Shown piece by piece: positions 17,929 to 26,672 of a DNA stretch of 64,000 nt. Under the pieces are notes generated by a model, which did not search any database, had not been told where the DNA came from, and worked only from the letters and a program-made list of their open reading frames with translations. Origin of the DNA: Parabacteroides faecis (GTDB taxonomy: Bacteria > Bacteroidota > Bacteroidia > Bacteroidales > Tannerellaceae); the NCBI RefSeq assembly GCF_014647375.1, contig NZ_BMPB01000015.1, forward strand, positions 124,001-188,000. Reading direction: 5' to 3'. The first letter of the stretch is position 1. Each line of letters opens with the position of its first letter. Position numbers and translations under genes: made by a program.

Positions 17929-17963
17929 CCCTAGGAGGACAGAAAATAAAAACAATACTAAAT

Positions 17964-19208
17964 ATGGACAGAGAGATATCGAAAGAGGTTCGGAGAAAAG
18001 AACAACGCAAACAGATCATCAAGATCGGGGCAGGGGTAGGGAGCATCGTTCTCGTCGTTGCCGTTGTCATCTCTTTTCTGCAAACCAGCCTGAATCGTAA
18101 AGACATTACTATTTCGAAAGTGGATAAAGGGGTGATCGAAGTATCGGTCAGCGCATCCGGGAAAGTGATTCCCGCCTTTGAAGAAATAATCAACTCACCG
18201 ATCAATTCCCGCATCGTCGAGATCTATAAAAAAGGCGGCGACTCCGTGGATGTCGGTACCCCCATCCTGAAACTGGACCTGCAAAGTGCAGAAACCGAAT
18301 ACAACAAACTGCTGGATGAAGAACAGATGAAACGCCTGGAACTGGAAAAGCTGAAAGTCACCAACCAAAGCAAGCTGTCTGAAATGGAAATGAAACTGAA
18401 AGTGTCCCGCATGGAACTCGACCGGAAAGCCGTGGAACTCCGTAACGAACGCTATCTCGACAGCCTCGGTGCCGGAACAACCGACAAAGTGCGCCAGGTA
18501 GAACTCGATTTCAACGTCAGCCAGCTCAAACTGAAGGAAGACGAACAGAAATACATCAACGAACAAGCCCTTTCCGAGGCTGACCTGAAGGTAAAAGAAC
18601 TCGACCTCAATATCTTCCGCAAAGGTCTTTCCGAAACGAAACGTACCCTCGACGATGCCCAGATCCGTTCGCCGCGTAAGGCTATCCTGACGTATGTGAA
18701 CAACGAGATCGGTGCCCAGGTGCCACAGGGAACGAAAGTCGCCATCGTCTCCGACCTGTCCCATTTCAAGATCGAAGGAGAGATAGCCGACACGTATGGC
18801 GACCGTATCGCCGCAGGCAGTAAGGCGGTCGTTAAGATCGGCAGCGATAAGCTGGAAGGTACCGTCAGCGACGTCACCCCGCTTTCAAAGAACGGCGTCA
18901 TCTCCTTTACCGTACAGTTGGAGGAAGACAACCACCGCCGCCTCCGCTCCGGCCTGAAGACAGACGTATATGTGATGAACGCAATAAAAGACGACGTTTT
19001 GCGTATCGCTAATGCCTCTTATTACGTTGGCAAAGGCGAATACGAACTGTTCGTCATCAACGGCGACCAACTGCTGAAACGCAAAGTCCAGCTGGGCGAC
19101 AGCAATTACGAATACGTGGAAGTGATCAGTGGCCTGCAACCCGGCGACGAAGTCATCGTCTCCGACATGAGCAGCTACAAGGACAAAAACAAGCTTAAAA
19201 TCAAATAA
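17964..19208 (+). CDS. HlyD/MacA-type periplasmic adaptor (membrane fusion protein)
   Basis: A 414-residue adaptor that would link inner-membrane ABC permeases to an outer-membrane channel or substrate. A short charged N-terminus is followed by one membrane helix (about 21-41), a barrel-sandwich half (VSASGKVIPAFEEIINSP), a long coiled-coil hairpin (about 95-220, rich in E, K and L), the second lipoyl half (IRSPRKAILTYVNNEIGAQV) and beta-barrel domains to the end. An in-frame start at 17862 would add 34 residues, but it lies upstream of the sigma-54 promoter, so ATG at 17964 is chosen. It is the first gene of the operon; the first permease follows after 21 bases. Confidence 0.9.
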   Translation: MDREISKEVRRKEQRKQIIKIGAGVGSIVLVVAVVISFLQTSLNRKDITISKVDKGVIEVSVSASGKVIPAFEEIINSPINSRIVEIYKKGGDSVDVGTPILKLDLQSAETEYNKLLDEEQMKRLELEKLKVTNQSKLSEMEMKLKVSRMELDRKAVELRNERYLDSLGAGTTDKVRQVELDFNVSQLKLKEDEQKYINEQALSEADLKVKELDLNIFRKGLSETKRTLDDAQIRSPRKAILTYVNNEIGAQVPQGTKVAIVSDLSHFKIEGEIADTYGDRIAAGSKAVVKIGSDKLEGTVSDVTPLSKNGVISFTVQLEEDNHRRLRSGLKTDVYVMNAIKDDVLRIANASYYVGKGEYELFVINGDQLLKRKVQLGDSNYEYVEVISGLQPGDEVIVSDMSSYKDKNKLKIK

Positions 19209-19229
19209 CCGTCCCTACCCAACAATAAT

Positions 19230-20501
19230 ATGATCAAACAATATATAAAACAAGCCCTGAGCATGCTGCGTGAGAGTCCTCTCATCAGCGTGATATCCAT
19301 ACTCGGAACGGCACTGTCTATCGCAATGATCATGATCGTCATCCTGGTCTTTCAGGTACAGCTGACCAATTTTGTACCAGAGGTGAACCGCGACCGGATG
19401 CTCTATGTGGAACAAGGGACCGAGGTAAAGACTAAGAACAGCTGGAGCAGAGGAAACATGTCTGTCGAAGCTGTCCGCGAATGCTTCTATTCGTTGAAAA
19501 CACCCGAAGCCGTGTCTGCCTGGTTCACGATGTCATACCCTTTGTCGTTGCCCGGTAGGCAAATGTTTAAGACATATAAGATCTTTTATACCGATCCGGG
19601 TTTCTGGAAGGTCTACGCCTTCTCTTTTCTGGAAGGCAAGCCGTTCACGGAGGCAGACTTCACATCCGGCATTCACCAGGCTGTTGTCTGCGAGAGTGTT
19701 GCGAGAGTGTTGTATGGCACGACTCAGGTAGTAGGAAAGCCGGTCATCATCGACCGTCAGCCTTTTACGATTTGCGGGGTGGTGAAAGATGTCAGCCGTG
19801 CCTCCGACTCTTCCTACGGACAAGTCTGGACACCTTACACGACCAATCCGATGGTACTCAATATGGCATACATCGAGAATATGTCGGGTGCTTTCAATAC
19901 CTGCCTGTTGGCTCGCGATGCATCCGACTTCGATACCATCCGCCAAGAACTGAAGGGGCAGATCGCTCGTTATAACTCAACGAAGCAGGAAGCGGAGATT
20001 CATTTTTTCCACAACCCGATTACCCGTTTCGACAAGGCGATCGGTACAATCGGGCAGGTCAAAGTCGAACTGAAAGATTTCCTCGCAGAGATGGGTGGCC
20101 TGCTGCTTTTCCTACTGCTCGTTCCGGCGCTGAACCTGATGGGCGTGACGCAGTCAGCCGTACAGAAACGCCGCGGGGAGATGGGTGTTCGTAAGGCATT
20201 CGGGGCAACCTCCGGTGTACTTGTACGCCAGGTTCTTTATGAGAACAGTGTGACGACCCTGCTGGGCGGTGTGATCGGACTGATCCTTTCGTTCCTGCTT
20301 CTGACTGTCTGTCGCGACTTCTTGTTGCCCAATGCCGATACGACGTTGCAAGGCGATATGCTGTTTAAGCCCGGTATCTTCTTCATCGCCCTGTTATTCT
20401 GCTTGTTGCTCAACCTGCTCTCAGCCGGGATACCTGCCCTGCGCATTGCCAATGAACAGATAGCCGGCTCGTTGAAAGGAGAAGACTCGATAGATAAATA
20501 A
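19230..20501 (+). CDS. MacB/FtsX-type ABC permease, type A, pair 1
   Basis: A 423-residue inner-membrane permease of the MacB/FtsX family: one N-terminal helix (about 20-45), a large MacB-type periplasmic domain (about 46-270) and three C-terminal helices. The coupling segment RRGEMGVRKAFGATSG precedes helix 3, and the protein ends with NEQIAGSLKGE. It belongs to the type A series in this locus (starts MIKQYIKQAL/MYKQYFKQ). By family knowledge it works as a dimer with its neighbour and an ATPase, moving a lipid, peptide or drug or transmitting force; the substrate is unknown. The type B partner follows after 22 bases. Confidence 0.88.
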   Translation: MIKQYIKQALSMLRESPLISVISILGTALSIAMIMIVILVFQVQLTNFVPEVNRDRMLYVEQGTEVKTKNSWSRGNMSVEAVRECFYSLKTPEAVSAWFTMSYPLSLPGRQMFKTYKIFYTDPGFWKVYAFSFLEGKPFTEADFTSGIHQAVVCESVARVLYGTTQVVGKPVIIDRQPFTICGVVKDVSRASDSSYGQVWTPYTTNPMVLNMAYIENMSGAFNTCLLARDASDFDTIRQELKGQIARYNSTKQEAEIHFFHNPITRFDKAIGTIGQVKVELKDFLAEMGGLLLFLLLVPALNLMGVTQSAVQKRRGEMGVRKAFGATSGVLVRQVLYENSVTTLLGGVIGLILSFLLLTVCRDFLLPNADTTLQGDMLFKPGIFFIALLFCLLLNLLSAGIPALRIANEQIAGSLKGEDSIDK

Positions 20502-20523
20502 CAAGATAAAAGACGAAACGAAG

Positions 20524-21786
20524 ATGATAAAGCATATACTAAAGATAATCTGGAACCAACGACGCAGCAATGGCTGGATCTTTGCCGAACTTCTGGTTGT
20601 AGTCGGCATTCTATGGGTCATGATGGATTCACTGCTGGTGGATAAGTACACCTACTACCAACCGTTGGGTTTCAATATCGATAATGTTTATAAGGTGCAG
20701 TTGGGAGTTATTATGCCGGGTACTTCGGGGCATGTGGAAGACTCGTTACTCACCACCCGACAAGGTGAGGACGTACTGCGTCTGGTCGACAACATCCGTC
20801 AGGAAGACAAGGTGGAAGAAGTTTCATTGTCCCACGTCGGCTGTGTCTATACGGAGAACCGTTCCTGGTCGACACTCTTCCGGGCAGATGCGGATACGTT
20901 TATCAAGGCAGGTTTCCGACAGTCGACCGTCACTCCTGAGTATTTTACCGTATTGCGGATAAAAGAAAAAGAGGGAAAGGATCTTTCAACGCTTATCGGA
21001 CAACGAACCGGGATCGTTATTTCCGCCGATATGGAGCGTGCTTTCTACGGGGAGAAAGGTTCGGCTCGTGGGCAGTTTGTCAAGTATTATCCCGAGAGTT
21101 CGGATGAGCTGCTCGTCCTGGCGGTTTCCGGTTCCGTCCGCGAGTCGGAATATAAAGAGAGCATACCTTTCTTTTACCAGATACCCACCCGGGAGCAGCT
21201 GCTCGGGGAAATTGAAGAGAATCAACCGCAGGCTGTCGACTGCCTGGTGCGAATGAAACCCGGTTTCCGGGCGGAAGACATGGAAGCACTCCTGCAAGGG
21301 ATGGGAGACCGGCTGACGGTGAACAATGTCTACGTTTCGAGTGTCGTCCCGCTCAGTGAAATGAGAAGCCAAATTCTGAAGAGCCGCGAAGACAATATGA
21401 AGAAAAAGACCGCCCTGGTGGGTTTCATGCTGATCAACGTCTTTTTCGGTATCATCGGAACCTTCTGGCTGCGTACGCAGGCACGGCAGGGGGAGATGGG
21501 ATTGCGTGTCGCTCTCGGCTCGAACCGCCGTCAACTCAGCCGCCTGATGAACCTCGAAGGACTTATTCTGCTGGCTCTCACTATTCCCTTTCTGCTGGTA
21601 TTCATCGTGAATATGCTTTACTTCGATATGCCTGACACCTATCGTCTTCCGTATACTTGGTGGCGGTTCGCGGCGACCTTTGGAGGGGCTTATCTGCTGA
21701 TGGGGGGAATGATCACCCTCGGTATTTGGTTCCCGATCCGTAAAACGATGAAGATGAAACCGGCGGAGGCACTACATTATGAATAA
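20524..21786 (+). CDS. MacB/FtsX-type ABC permease, type B, pair 1
   Basis: A 420-residue partner of the preceding permease with the same layout. The type B hallmarks are the start MIKHILKIIWNQRRSNGWIF, the coupling segment RTQARQGEMGLRVALGSN after the second helix, and the C-terminal PAEALHYE shared by all five type B proteins here. It forms a presumed heterodimer with the type A protein. It is followed by a 191-base gap containing the inverted 49-base repeat and then the ATPase gene. Confidence 0.88.
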   Translation: MIKHILKIIWNQRRSNGWIFAELLVVVGILWVMMDSLLVDKYTYYQPLGFNIDNVYKVQLGVIMPGTSGHVEDSLLTTRQGEDVLRLVDNIRQEDKVEEVSLSHVGCVYTENRSWSTLFRADADTFIKAGFRQSTVTPEYFTVLRIKEKEGKDLSTLIGQRTGIVISADMERAFYGEKGSARGQFVKYYPESSDELLVLAVSGSVRESEYKESIPFFYQIPTREQLLGEIEENQPQAVDCLVRMKPGFRAEDMEALLQGMGDRLTVNNVYVSSVVPLSEMRSQILKSREDNMKKKTALVGFMLINVFFGIIGTFWLRTQARQGEMGLRVALGSNRRQLSRLMNLEGLILLALTIPFLLVFIVNMLYFDMPDTYRLPYTWWRFAATFGGAYLLMGGMITLGIWFPIRKTMKMKPAEALHYE

Positions 21787-21821
21787 GAAAATAAATATAG
21801 AAAGATGTGAGCCTATTAAGG

Positions 21822-21870
21822 TATAAGCCATCAGTCATAAATAAGACATGCCTAGTTACAGGTTCATTTG
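21822..21870 (-). repeat. 49-base dispersed repeat, copy 2 (inverse of 16830-16878)
   Basis: The reverse complement of this stretch matches 16830-16878 with few differences, including the CAAATGAACCTGTAACTAGG end of the MITE-like element. It separates the first permease pair from its ATPase. No second full element is present here, only this end. Confidence 0.75.
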
Positions 21871-21977
21871 CGAAGTCACATTGATAAGAGAATAGTTACC
21901 TCTGACTTTGATAAAGAGAGAACTTAAAACTTGTAAATAACGAATTAATCAATAATAACAATTAAATATCAAACATC

Positions 21978-22643
21978 ATGATCAAGTTAACAAACCTCGA
22001 AAAGATCTACCGCACGAAGGAGATCGAAACAGTTGCTCTGGAAAATGTAAATCTGGATATCCGGAAAGGTGAATTTCTGAGCATCATGGGACCCTCCGGT
22101 TGTGGAAAGTCGACCTTATTGAACATTATCGGCCTGCTGGACGCTCCGACAGGCGGTATGGTGGAAATTGCCGGTACGGATACGAGCCATATGAACGACA
22201 AGCAACTGGCAGCTTTCCGTAATAAGACGCTGGGCTTTGTCTTCCAGTCGTTCCACCTGATCAATTCCCTGAATGTCCTGGATAATGTGGAGTTGCCGTT
22301 ACTTTACCGCAACGTCTCTTCCTCCGAACGCCGCAAGGCAGCCGAAGCCGTTCTCGAAAAGGTCGGTCTGAGTCACCGTATGCGTCACTTCCCGACCCAG
22401 TTGTCCGGTGGTCAGTGCCAGCGTGTAGCCATTGCCCGTGCGATCGTCGGTAATCCCGAGATCATCCTGGCGGATGAGCCGACCGGTAACCTGGACTCAA
22501 AGATGGGTATCGAGGTTATGGAGATACTTCATAAACTGAACAAGGAAGACGGACGCACCATCGTAATGGTAACCCACAACGAAGCACAGGCACAGCAAAC
22601 CAGCCGCACGGTGCGTTTCTTCGACGGACGCCAGGTTCAATAG
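21978..22643 (+). CDS. ABC transporter ATPase (LolD/MacB type)
   Basis: The only ATPase gene in the permease locus, 221 residues. Walker A GPSGCGKS is at residues 38-45, the signature is LSGGQCQRVAIARA (Q-C-Q instead of the common Q-Q-Q), and Walker B is IILADEPTGNLD followed by the H-loop MVTHNEAQA. It is of the LolD/MacB/FtsE group that serves FtsX-like permeases. It follows permease pair 1 and presumably powers it; it may also serve the other four pairs, which have no ATPase of their own nearby. It may be cotranscribed from the sigma-54 promoter at 17914. Confidence 0.93.
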   Translation: MIKLTNLEKIYRTKEIETVALENVNLDIRKGEFLSIMGPSGCGKSTLLNIIGLLDAPTGGMVEIAGTDTSHMNDKQLAAFRNKTLGFVFQSFHLINSLNVLDNVELPLLYRNVSSSERRKAAEAVLEKVGLSHRMRHFPTQLSGGQCQRVAIARAIVGNPEIILADEPTGNLDSKMGIEVMEILHKLNKEDGRTIVMVTHNEAQAQQTSRTVRFFDGRQVQ

Positions 22644-22986
22644 GTCGTTACTTTTGGCTTGATCCAAAAGTAACCAAAAGATCAAGGCTGCACCCGCTTC
22701 GCTACTCCGGTGAAAGACTACGCTGTCGTCTGTGAACTCGCTTCGCTCAAACAGCACAGCCTCCGGACGCTTCGTCTTTCACCTTCGTTTAACGCTCACC
22801 GGCTGAGGCCTTTCCCGGAACGCTTCGCGTTCCCTTAGGATGGCCGATACCGTCCGTTTCAATGGCGGGAGTAATCTTTCCCTTCTTGAGAGGGGGCAGG
22901 GGGGGGGCACAGGCAGGGCTGACAGAGGCAGTGTACTAACCCTACACCCGTTAGAGAGTAGTGTCGATAGCCTAAGGCGAGGCAGT
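22644..22986. other. Non-coding GC-rich stretch with small inverted repeats
   Basis: There is no convincing gene. It begins with an inverted pair (TTACTTTTGG and CCAAAAGTAA, 22649-22674) and continues with short inverted pairs such as GAACGCTTCGCGTTC around 22818-22832. A G-rich run lies near 22905. The style resembles intergenic repeat islands of Bacteroidetes; I cannot identify its family. Confidence 0.4.
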
Positions 22987-23073
22987 ACCGCACCCTGATG
23001 CAGTAGACTACCGCACCCCGATGCGGTGAAGAGCCGCACCCGGATACAGTTAGTCACCGCGTCCCGACGCGGT
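22987..23073. repeat. Four tandem hairpin units at an exact 23-base period
   Basis: Units of 18 bases start at 22987, 23010, 23033 and 23056. Units 2 and 4 are perfect hairpins: ACCGCA-CCCCGA-TGCGGT and ACCGCG-TCCCGA-CGCGGT. The A-to-G and T-to-C changes between them are compensatory, keeping the stem. Units 1 and 3 are weaker. The last unit encodes the C-terminal residues of the HU-like gene on the minus strand. Confidence 0.75.
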
Positions 23074-23856
23074 AGTGTCGAGTACAGTAAGGGTGACCAT
23101 CCCCACACGAGGCTTTTGATAGAGGCGGTAGCTAGGATTGTACTGACTATGCACCTCCGCCACCCACCTGCCCGGTGTCAACGGCTCGGGCAGCATAAAG
23201 GCCAGGTGTGTCGACTCATTGATAAAAACCATCCGGGGATTGATGAAATACTTTTTCTCGCCCTCTTCCTGTCTGATGATGATGCCTACTTCCGGATGAT
23301 CGCCCATCAATTTGAGACGGCTGCCATGAATGAAGAGCGGAAGAGTATAGTTGGCTGGGATAACGCAGAACTCGCGATCCTCCTGTTGACGGTAGCAGTC
23401 ATTATGGATGCTGACTTCGTTGGGTAGCGGTGCGTTGCGGTAGTAAGGGATGACCTCCGCCGGAAACCAACCGGCCAGTTGATTAAGCCGGGGCGAAGGA
23501 CGGAGTTTGATGCAAATCGCATGCCGTTCGCGGTCGAACTTCTCGTATTCAGTCTTGAAGCGGCCCTTGACGGTCATTTCTGTCCGCCCCAGTCCGAAGT
23601 CGACGTTGAAGCCGTCTTCGATGGCACCATATATCTCTTCCACCATCGTGCGGAAGGAAGCAATGAGCGTCCCGCGCGAATAGGAAGAACGATTCTTCAC
23701 TGCGCGTTCGGCGATATCCTCGAGGGTCAGTGAAGGATGAAAGGGAAGTGTTCCTTTATAAAACGGTTCCTGTCCGGGAAGCTGGCTTTTAGTCAGGTTG
23801 ACGAATAGTTTGCCGGGTTTGACGGTCATCTTCGATTGGGGAAGTTCTTTATCCAT
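23050..23856 (-). CDS. HU-like DNA-binding domain protein (DUF4469-like C-terminus)
   Basis: A 268-residue protein resembling the Bacteroidales proteins with an N-terminal HU-like DNA-binding domain (about 10-125) and a C-terminal beta-rich domain annotated as DUF4469. The N-terminal part shows HPSLTLEDIAERAVKNRSSYSRGTL and FNVDFGLGRTEMTVKGRF, equivalent to the HU helix pair and beta-arm. The C-terminal half contains PLFIHGSRLKLMG and VAEVHSQYNPSYRLYQKPR. The last residues, TASGRGD, are encoded by a hairpin repeat unit, so the natural end may be lost. It lies between the ATPase and the eight-permease operon, reading opposite. Chromosome-architecture or regulatory roles are guesses. Confidence 0.7.
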   Translation of the reverse strand: MDKELPQSKMTVKPGKLFVNLTKSQLPGQEPFYKGTLPFHPSLTLEDIAERAVKNRSSYSRGTLIASFRTMVEEIYGAIEDGFNVDFGLGRTEMTVKGRFKTEYEKFDRERHAICIKLRPSPRLNQLAGWFPAEVIPYYRNAPLPNEVSIHNDCYRQQEDREFCVIPANYTLPLFIHGSRLKLMGDHPEVGIIIRQEEGEKKYFINPRMVFINESTHLAFMLPEPLTPGRWVAEVHSQYNPSYRLYQKPRVGMVTLTVLDTTASGRGD

Positions 23857-23948
23857 AAGACTTATAGGTTACTATTGAATGCAAAGATAGGTAATATGTC
23901 CGGACAATATATCATACCGGACACCGCAGTGTTCGAAACCGTGAGCAC

Positions 23949-23964
23949 TGTTCGTTATTGAACA
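23949..23964 (+). promoter_or_regulatory. Enhancer-like dyad TGTTC-N6-GAACA upstream of the eight-permease operon
   Basis: TGTTCGTTATTGAACA is a perfect five-base-arm dyad. A further GTGTTC half site is at 23929-23934. Its distance to the -24 GG (centre to first G, 54.5 bases) equals that of the matching dyad upstream of the adaptor operon. Confidence 0.7.
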
Positions 23965-24009
23965 CTTCCGGATTTGGCATTCATGCTTACTATCAGCCGG
24001 TTACATTTA

Positions 24010-24024
24010 TGGCACGGCATTTGC
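24010..24024 (+). promoter_or_regulatory. Sigma-54 promoter of the eight-permease operon
   Basis: TGGCACGGCATTTGC has GG (24011-24012) and GC (24023-24024) ten bases apart, nearly identical to the promoter at 17914-17928. Transcription would start near 24036, about 20 bases before the first permease ATG. Confidence 0.85.
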
Positions 24025-24056
24025 CTTTGCAGAAACAAAACAAATAATATAGCACC

Positions 24057-25364
24057 ATGTATAAACAATACTTCAAACAAGCCTGGAACCTGATGAAGCA
24101 AAACCGCTTCTTCAGTACCGTTTATATTATCGGTACGGGACTAGCCATTTCGATGGTAATGGTGATGGCGGTGGTTTACCATATCCGGACAGCGAATATT
24201 GCACCGGAGGTCCACCGTGACCGGATATGTTATGTAAGATATGTTTCTTACCGGATGAACGATGATAAAGGCTCGTTGAACAGTAGTTGCGGTCCTCGGT
24301 TCCTAAAGGAAGTGATTTATAACCTGAAGACGCCTGAGGCGGTGGCTGTCACTACCGATCCCTCTATTACACGTTTTATGTTGGGGGATATTTTTGTACA
24401 GGTTCCTGGGCATGAAGAAATGCCGAAGGTCAACCTACTGGGGTGCAACGACCAGTTCTGGAAAGTCTATTCGTTTAACTTCCGGGAGGGGAAACCGTTT
24501 ACCGAAGCAGATTTCGAGTCTGGCCTTCCGCGTGTGGTGTTGGCCGGATCGTTGGCCCGCCGCCTGTTCGGGGAAAACGAGGCGACCGGGCAGACCTTAT
24601 TGATTAATGAGGCGAGATATACCGTAAGCGGGGTAGTGGCCGATGTGTCCGGCATTACTTCCGATGTCTATGCGGAAGTTTGGGTTCCTTACTCTTCTTT
24701 GAATGCTATAATGAAAGAGATGACGAGTGAGGATGAGGGTTCGGCCGGACCTCTGATCGCTAAGATTCAGCTTCGTGACGCGAAAGATATCGGTACGCTG
24801 ACGGATGAATTGGCGGAGTCGGTGAAACGTTATAATACGGGTTTGGCCGGAGGGCAGGTTACATACGGCAAGCCTGTGTCTTATGCGGATTATATGATCG
24901 GCAGCTTGTTTTATAAGGACAGGAATCAAACCTATTTCATTCTTGCTGTCGTACTGCTGCTTTTCCTGCTGGTCCCGGCGTTGAACCTATCGGGGTTGAA
25001 TACGTCGCATATGCAGGACCGCATTCCGGAAGTCGGCATACGGAAAGCCTTCGGGGCATCGCGTTCGACCCTGTTGTCGCAGATATTTGCCGAGAATATG
25101 ATACTGATGTTACCGGGGGGAATAGCCGGGTTGCTGTTCTCGTATGTGCTGGTGTTCCTTTTCCGGAATATCCTCTTGTCTTCCGGATTCTTTGCGATGC
25201 AGATGGGGACAGGTAACACGATAGCTCTTTCACCGGGGATGCTGTTGAATATGGAGGTGTTCTTTTACGCTTTCCTTATCTGTCTGGTGCTGAACCTGCT
25301 GTCTTCGATGGTCCCGGCATGGCGGGCTGTCCGGGTGAATATAACAGATGCGTTGAACGGATAA
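24057..25364 (+). CDS. MacB/FtsX-type ABC permease, type A, pair 2
   Basis: A 435-residue type A permease with the N-terminal helix, a large periplasmic domain and three C-terminal helices of the MacB/FtsX fold. The coupling segment is RIPEVGIRKAFGASRS and the protein ends with NITDALNG. It shares IRTANIAPEVHRDR and most of its N-terminus with the type A protein of pair 3; their first 55 bases are identical at DNA level, pointing to recent duplication or gene conversion. It is the first gene after the second sigma-54 promoter. No ATPase is encoded with it. Confidence 0.88.
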   Translation: MYKQYFKQAWNLMKQNRFFSTVYIIGTGLAISMVMVMAVVYHIRTANIAPEVHRDRICYVRYVSYRMNDDKGSLNSSCGPRFLKEVIYNLKTPEAVAVTTDPSITRFMLGDIFVQVPGHEEMPKVNLLGCNDQFWKVYSFNFREGKPFTEADFESGLPRVVLAGSLARRLFGENEATGQTLLINEARYTVSGVVADVSGITSDVYAEVWVPYSSLNAIMKEMTSEDEGSAGPLIAKIQLRDAKDIGTLTDELAESVKRYNTGLAGGQVTYGKPVSYADYMIGSLFYKDRNQTYFILAVVLLLFLLVPALNLSGLNTSHMQDRIPEVGIRKAFGASRSTLLSQIFAENMILMLPGGIAGLLFSYVLVFLFRNILLSSGFFAMQMGTGNTIALSPGMLLNMEVFFYAFLICLVLNLLSSMVPAWRAVRVNITDALNG

Positions 25365-25379
25365 TAAAACGATAAGACA

Positions 25380-26654
25380 ATGGTAACACATATATTGAAA
25401 TTGATTAAGGCACAGTTCCGTAGCAATAGCTGGGTGCTGGCAGAACTGCTGGTCGTATTTGTCGTACTGTGGTTCATGGCGGATTATTTCCTGATGCAGG
25501 GTATTCAGATGAACCGTCCGATAGGTTTCAAGCTGGATAATGTTTATCAGGCAGTCGTTTCGATTCGCCCGGCGGAAAGTCCTTCGTTCATCCGGTATGA
25601 GGAGGGAAGCGAGGAGCCGTTGCATAACTTCGAACGCATCATCGAACGCATCGAGCGGCATCCGGATGTGGAAGTAGTGGGGGTATCGTATTATTCGCTG
25701 CCTTATACGCACTCCAATATGGGAGACGGGATAAGGAGGGATTCTACTCATTTGGATGTACGGTCTATGCTGGTATCACCCGGCTATTTACAGGTATTCG
25801 GTATTCGTTCGGCTACAGGGGAGTCTTCGGAGGAGCTGGGAAAGAAGTTGCCGGATATGCTGAACATGACAGATATGGCAATCTCTGCCGGAATAGCAGA
25901 AGAGCTTTTTGGACGTACTGATGTGATCGGAGCGGAACTGTATGGATATGGCGATTCGATACCCAGGCATGTAGTGGCCGTAACAGAACAGCTACGTAAC
26001 GATGAATACGATCTGATACATCAGAATACACTCTTTACCCGTTTGGATTTGCCTTTGTTTCAGAGGAAAATGGGTGAAAGTGATTTTACGCGGATACAGG
26101 TTACATTCCGGACGCGTCCGGGGATCTCTTCTCCCGACTACGGACAGCAGTTCCTGAAAGAGATGAAACGTCAGTTGACAGCCGGGAATTATTGGGTGTC
26201 GGACGTGGTAAGTTACCGGGATATACGTGCCGACTTCCTGGCTAACTCGAAGGAAACCAACAACCGGAAGCTATTCTCCGCACTGGGTGTTTTCTTCCTG
26301 GTAAACGTCTTCCTGGCTGTGATCGGTACTTTCTGGTTCCGCGTGAACCGCCGGCGCAGTGAACTAGGATTACGTATGGCGGTCGGTTCCACCCGTTCGG
26401 GCATTCAGACGCTGATGATCGGGGAGGGAGTGGTTCTGCTGACACTTGCCGCACTCCCGGCCTTGCTGGTCTGTGCGAACCTGGTCTGGATGGATCTCCT
26501 TTCCGCTACGGTGATGCCTGCCGGTACGCTACGTTTCTTTGTCGTCAGCCTGATTACCTGGGCGACGTTGGCATTAACGATCATCCTGGCAACCTGGTAT
26601 CCGTCGCGCAAAGCGTCGCATCTGGAACCTGCCGAAGCCCTGCACTATGAATAA
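25380..26654 (+). CDS. MacB/FtsX-type ABC permease, type B, pair 2
   Basis: A 424-residue type B permease, 15 bases after its type A partner. Recognisable by VTHILKLIKAQFRSNSWVL at the start, RVNRRRSELGLRMAVGSTR in the coupling region and the final PAEALHYE. The RVNRRR form is shared only with the type B protein of pair 3, whereas pairs 1, 4 and 5 carry RT(Q/R)xRxGEMGLR. The predicted extracytoplasmic domain covers roughly residues 50-280. Confidence 0.88.
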   Translation: MVTHILKLIKAQFRSNSWVLAELLVVFVVLWFMADYFLMQGIQMNRPIGFKLDNVYQAVVSIRPAESPSFIRYEEGSEEPLHNFERIIERIERHPDVEVVGVSYYSLPYTHSNMGDGIRRDSTHLDVRSMLVSPGYLQVFGIRSATGESSEELGKKLPDMLNMTDMAISAGIAEELFGRTDVIGAELYGYGDSIPRHVVAVTEQLRNDEYDLIHQNTLFTRLDLPLFQRKMGESDFTRIQVTFRTRPGISSPDYGQQFLKEMKRQLTAGNYWVSDVVSYRDIRADFLANSKETNNRKLFSALGVFFLVNVFLAVIGTFWFRVNRRRSELGLRMAVGSTRSGIQTLMIGEGVVLLTLAALPALLVCANLVWMDLLSATVMPAGTLRFFVVSLITWATLALTIILATWYPSRKASHLEPAEALHYE

Positions 26655-26672
26655 ATCTTGTTCAAAGTCTAT

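Noticed and set aside
17862-17963. Upstream extension of the adaptor protein (34 residues)
   Set aside because: It would start upstream of the sigma-54 promoter at 17914-17928 and lacks similarity to adaptor N-termini.
22987-23073. Possible CRISPR array
   Set aside because: The units are hairpins with a 23-base period and only five bases between them; there are no unique spacers of CRISPR length and no cas genes.
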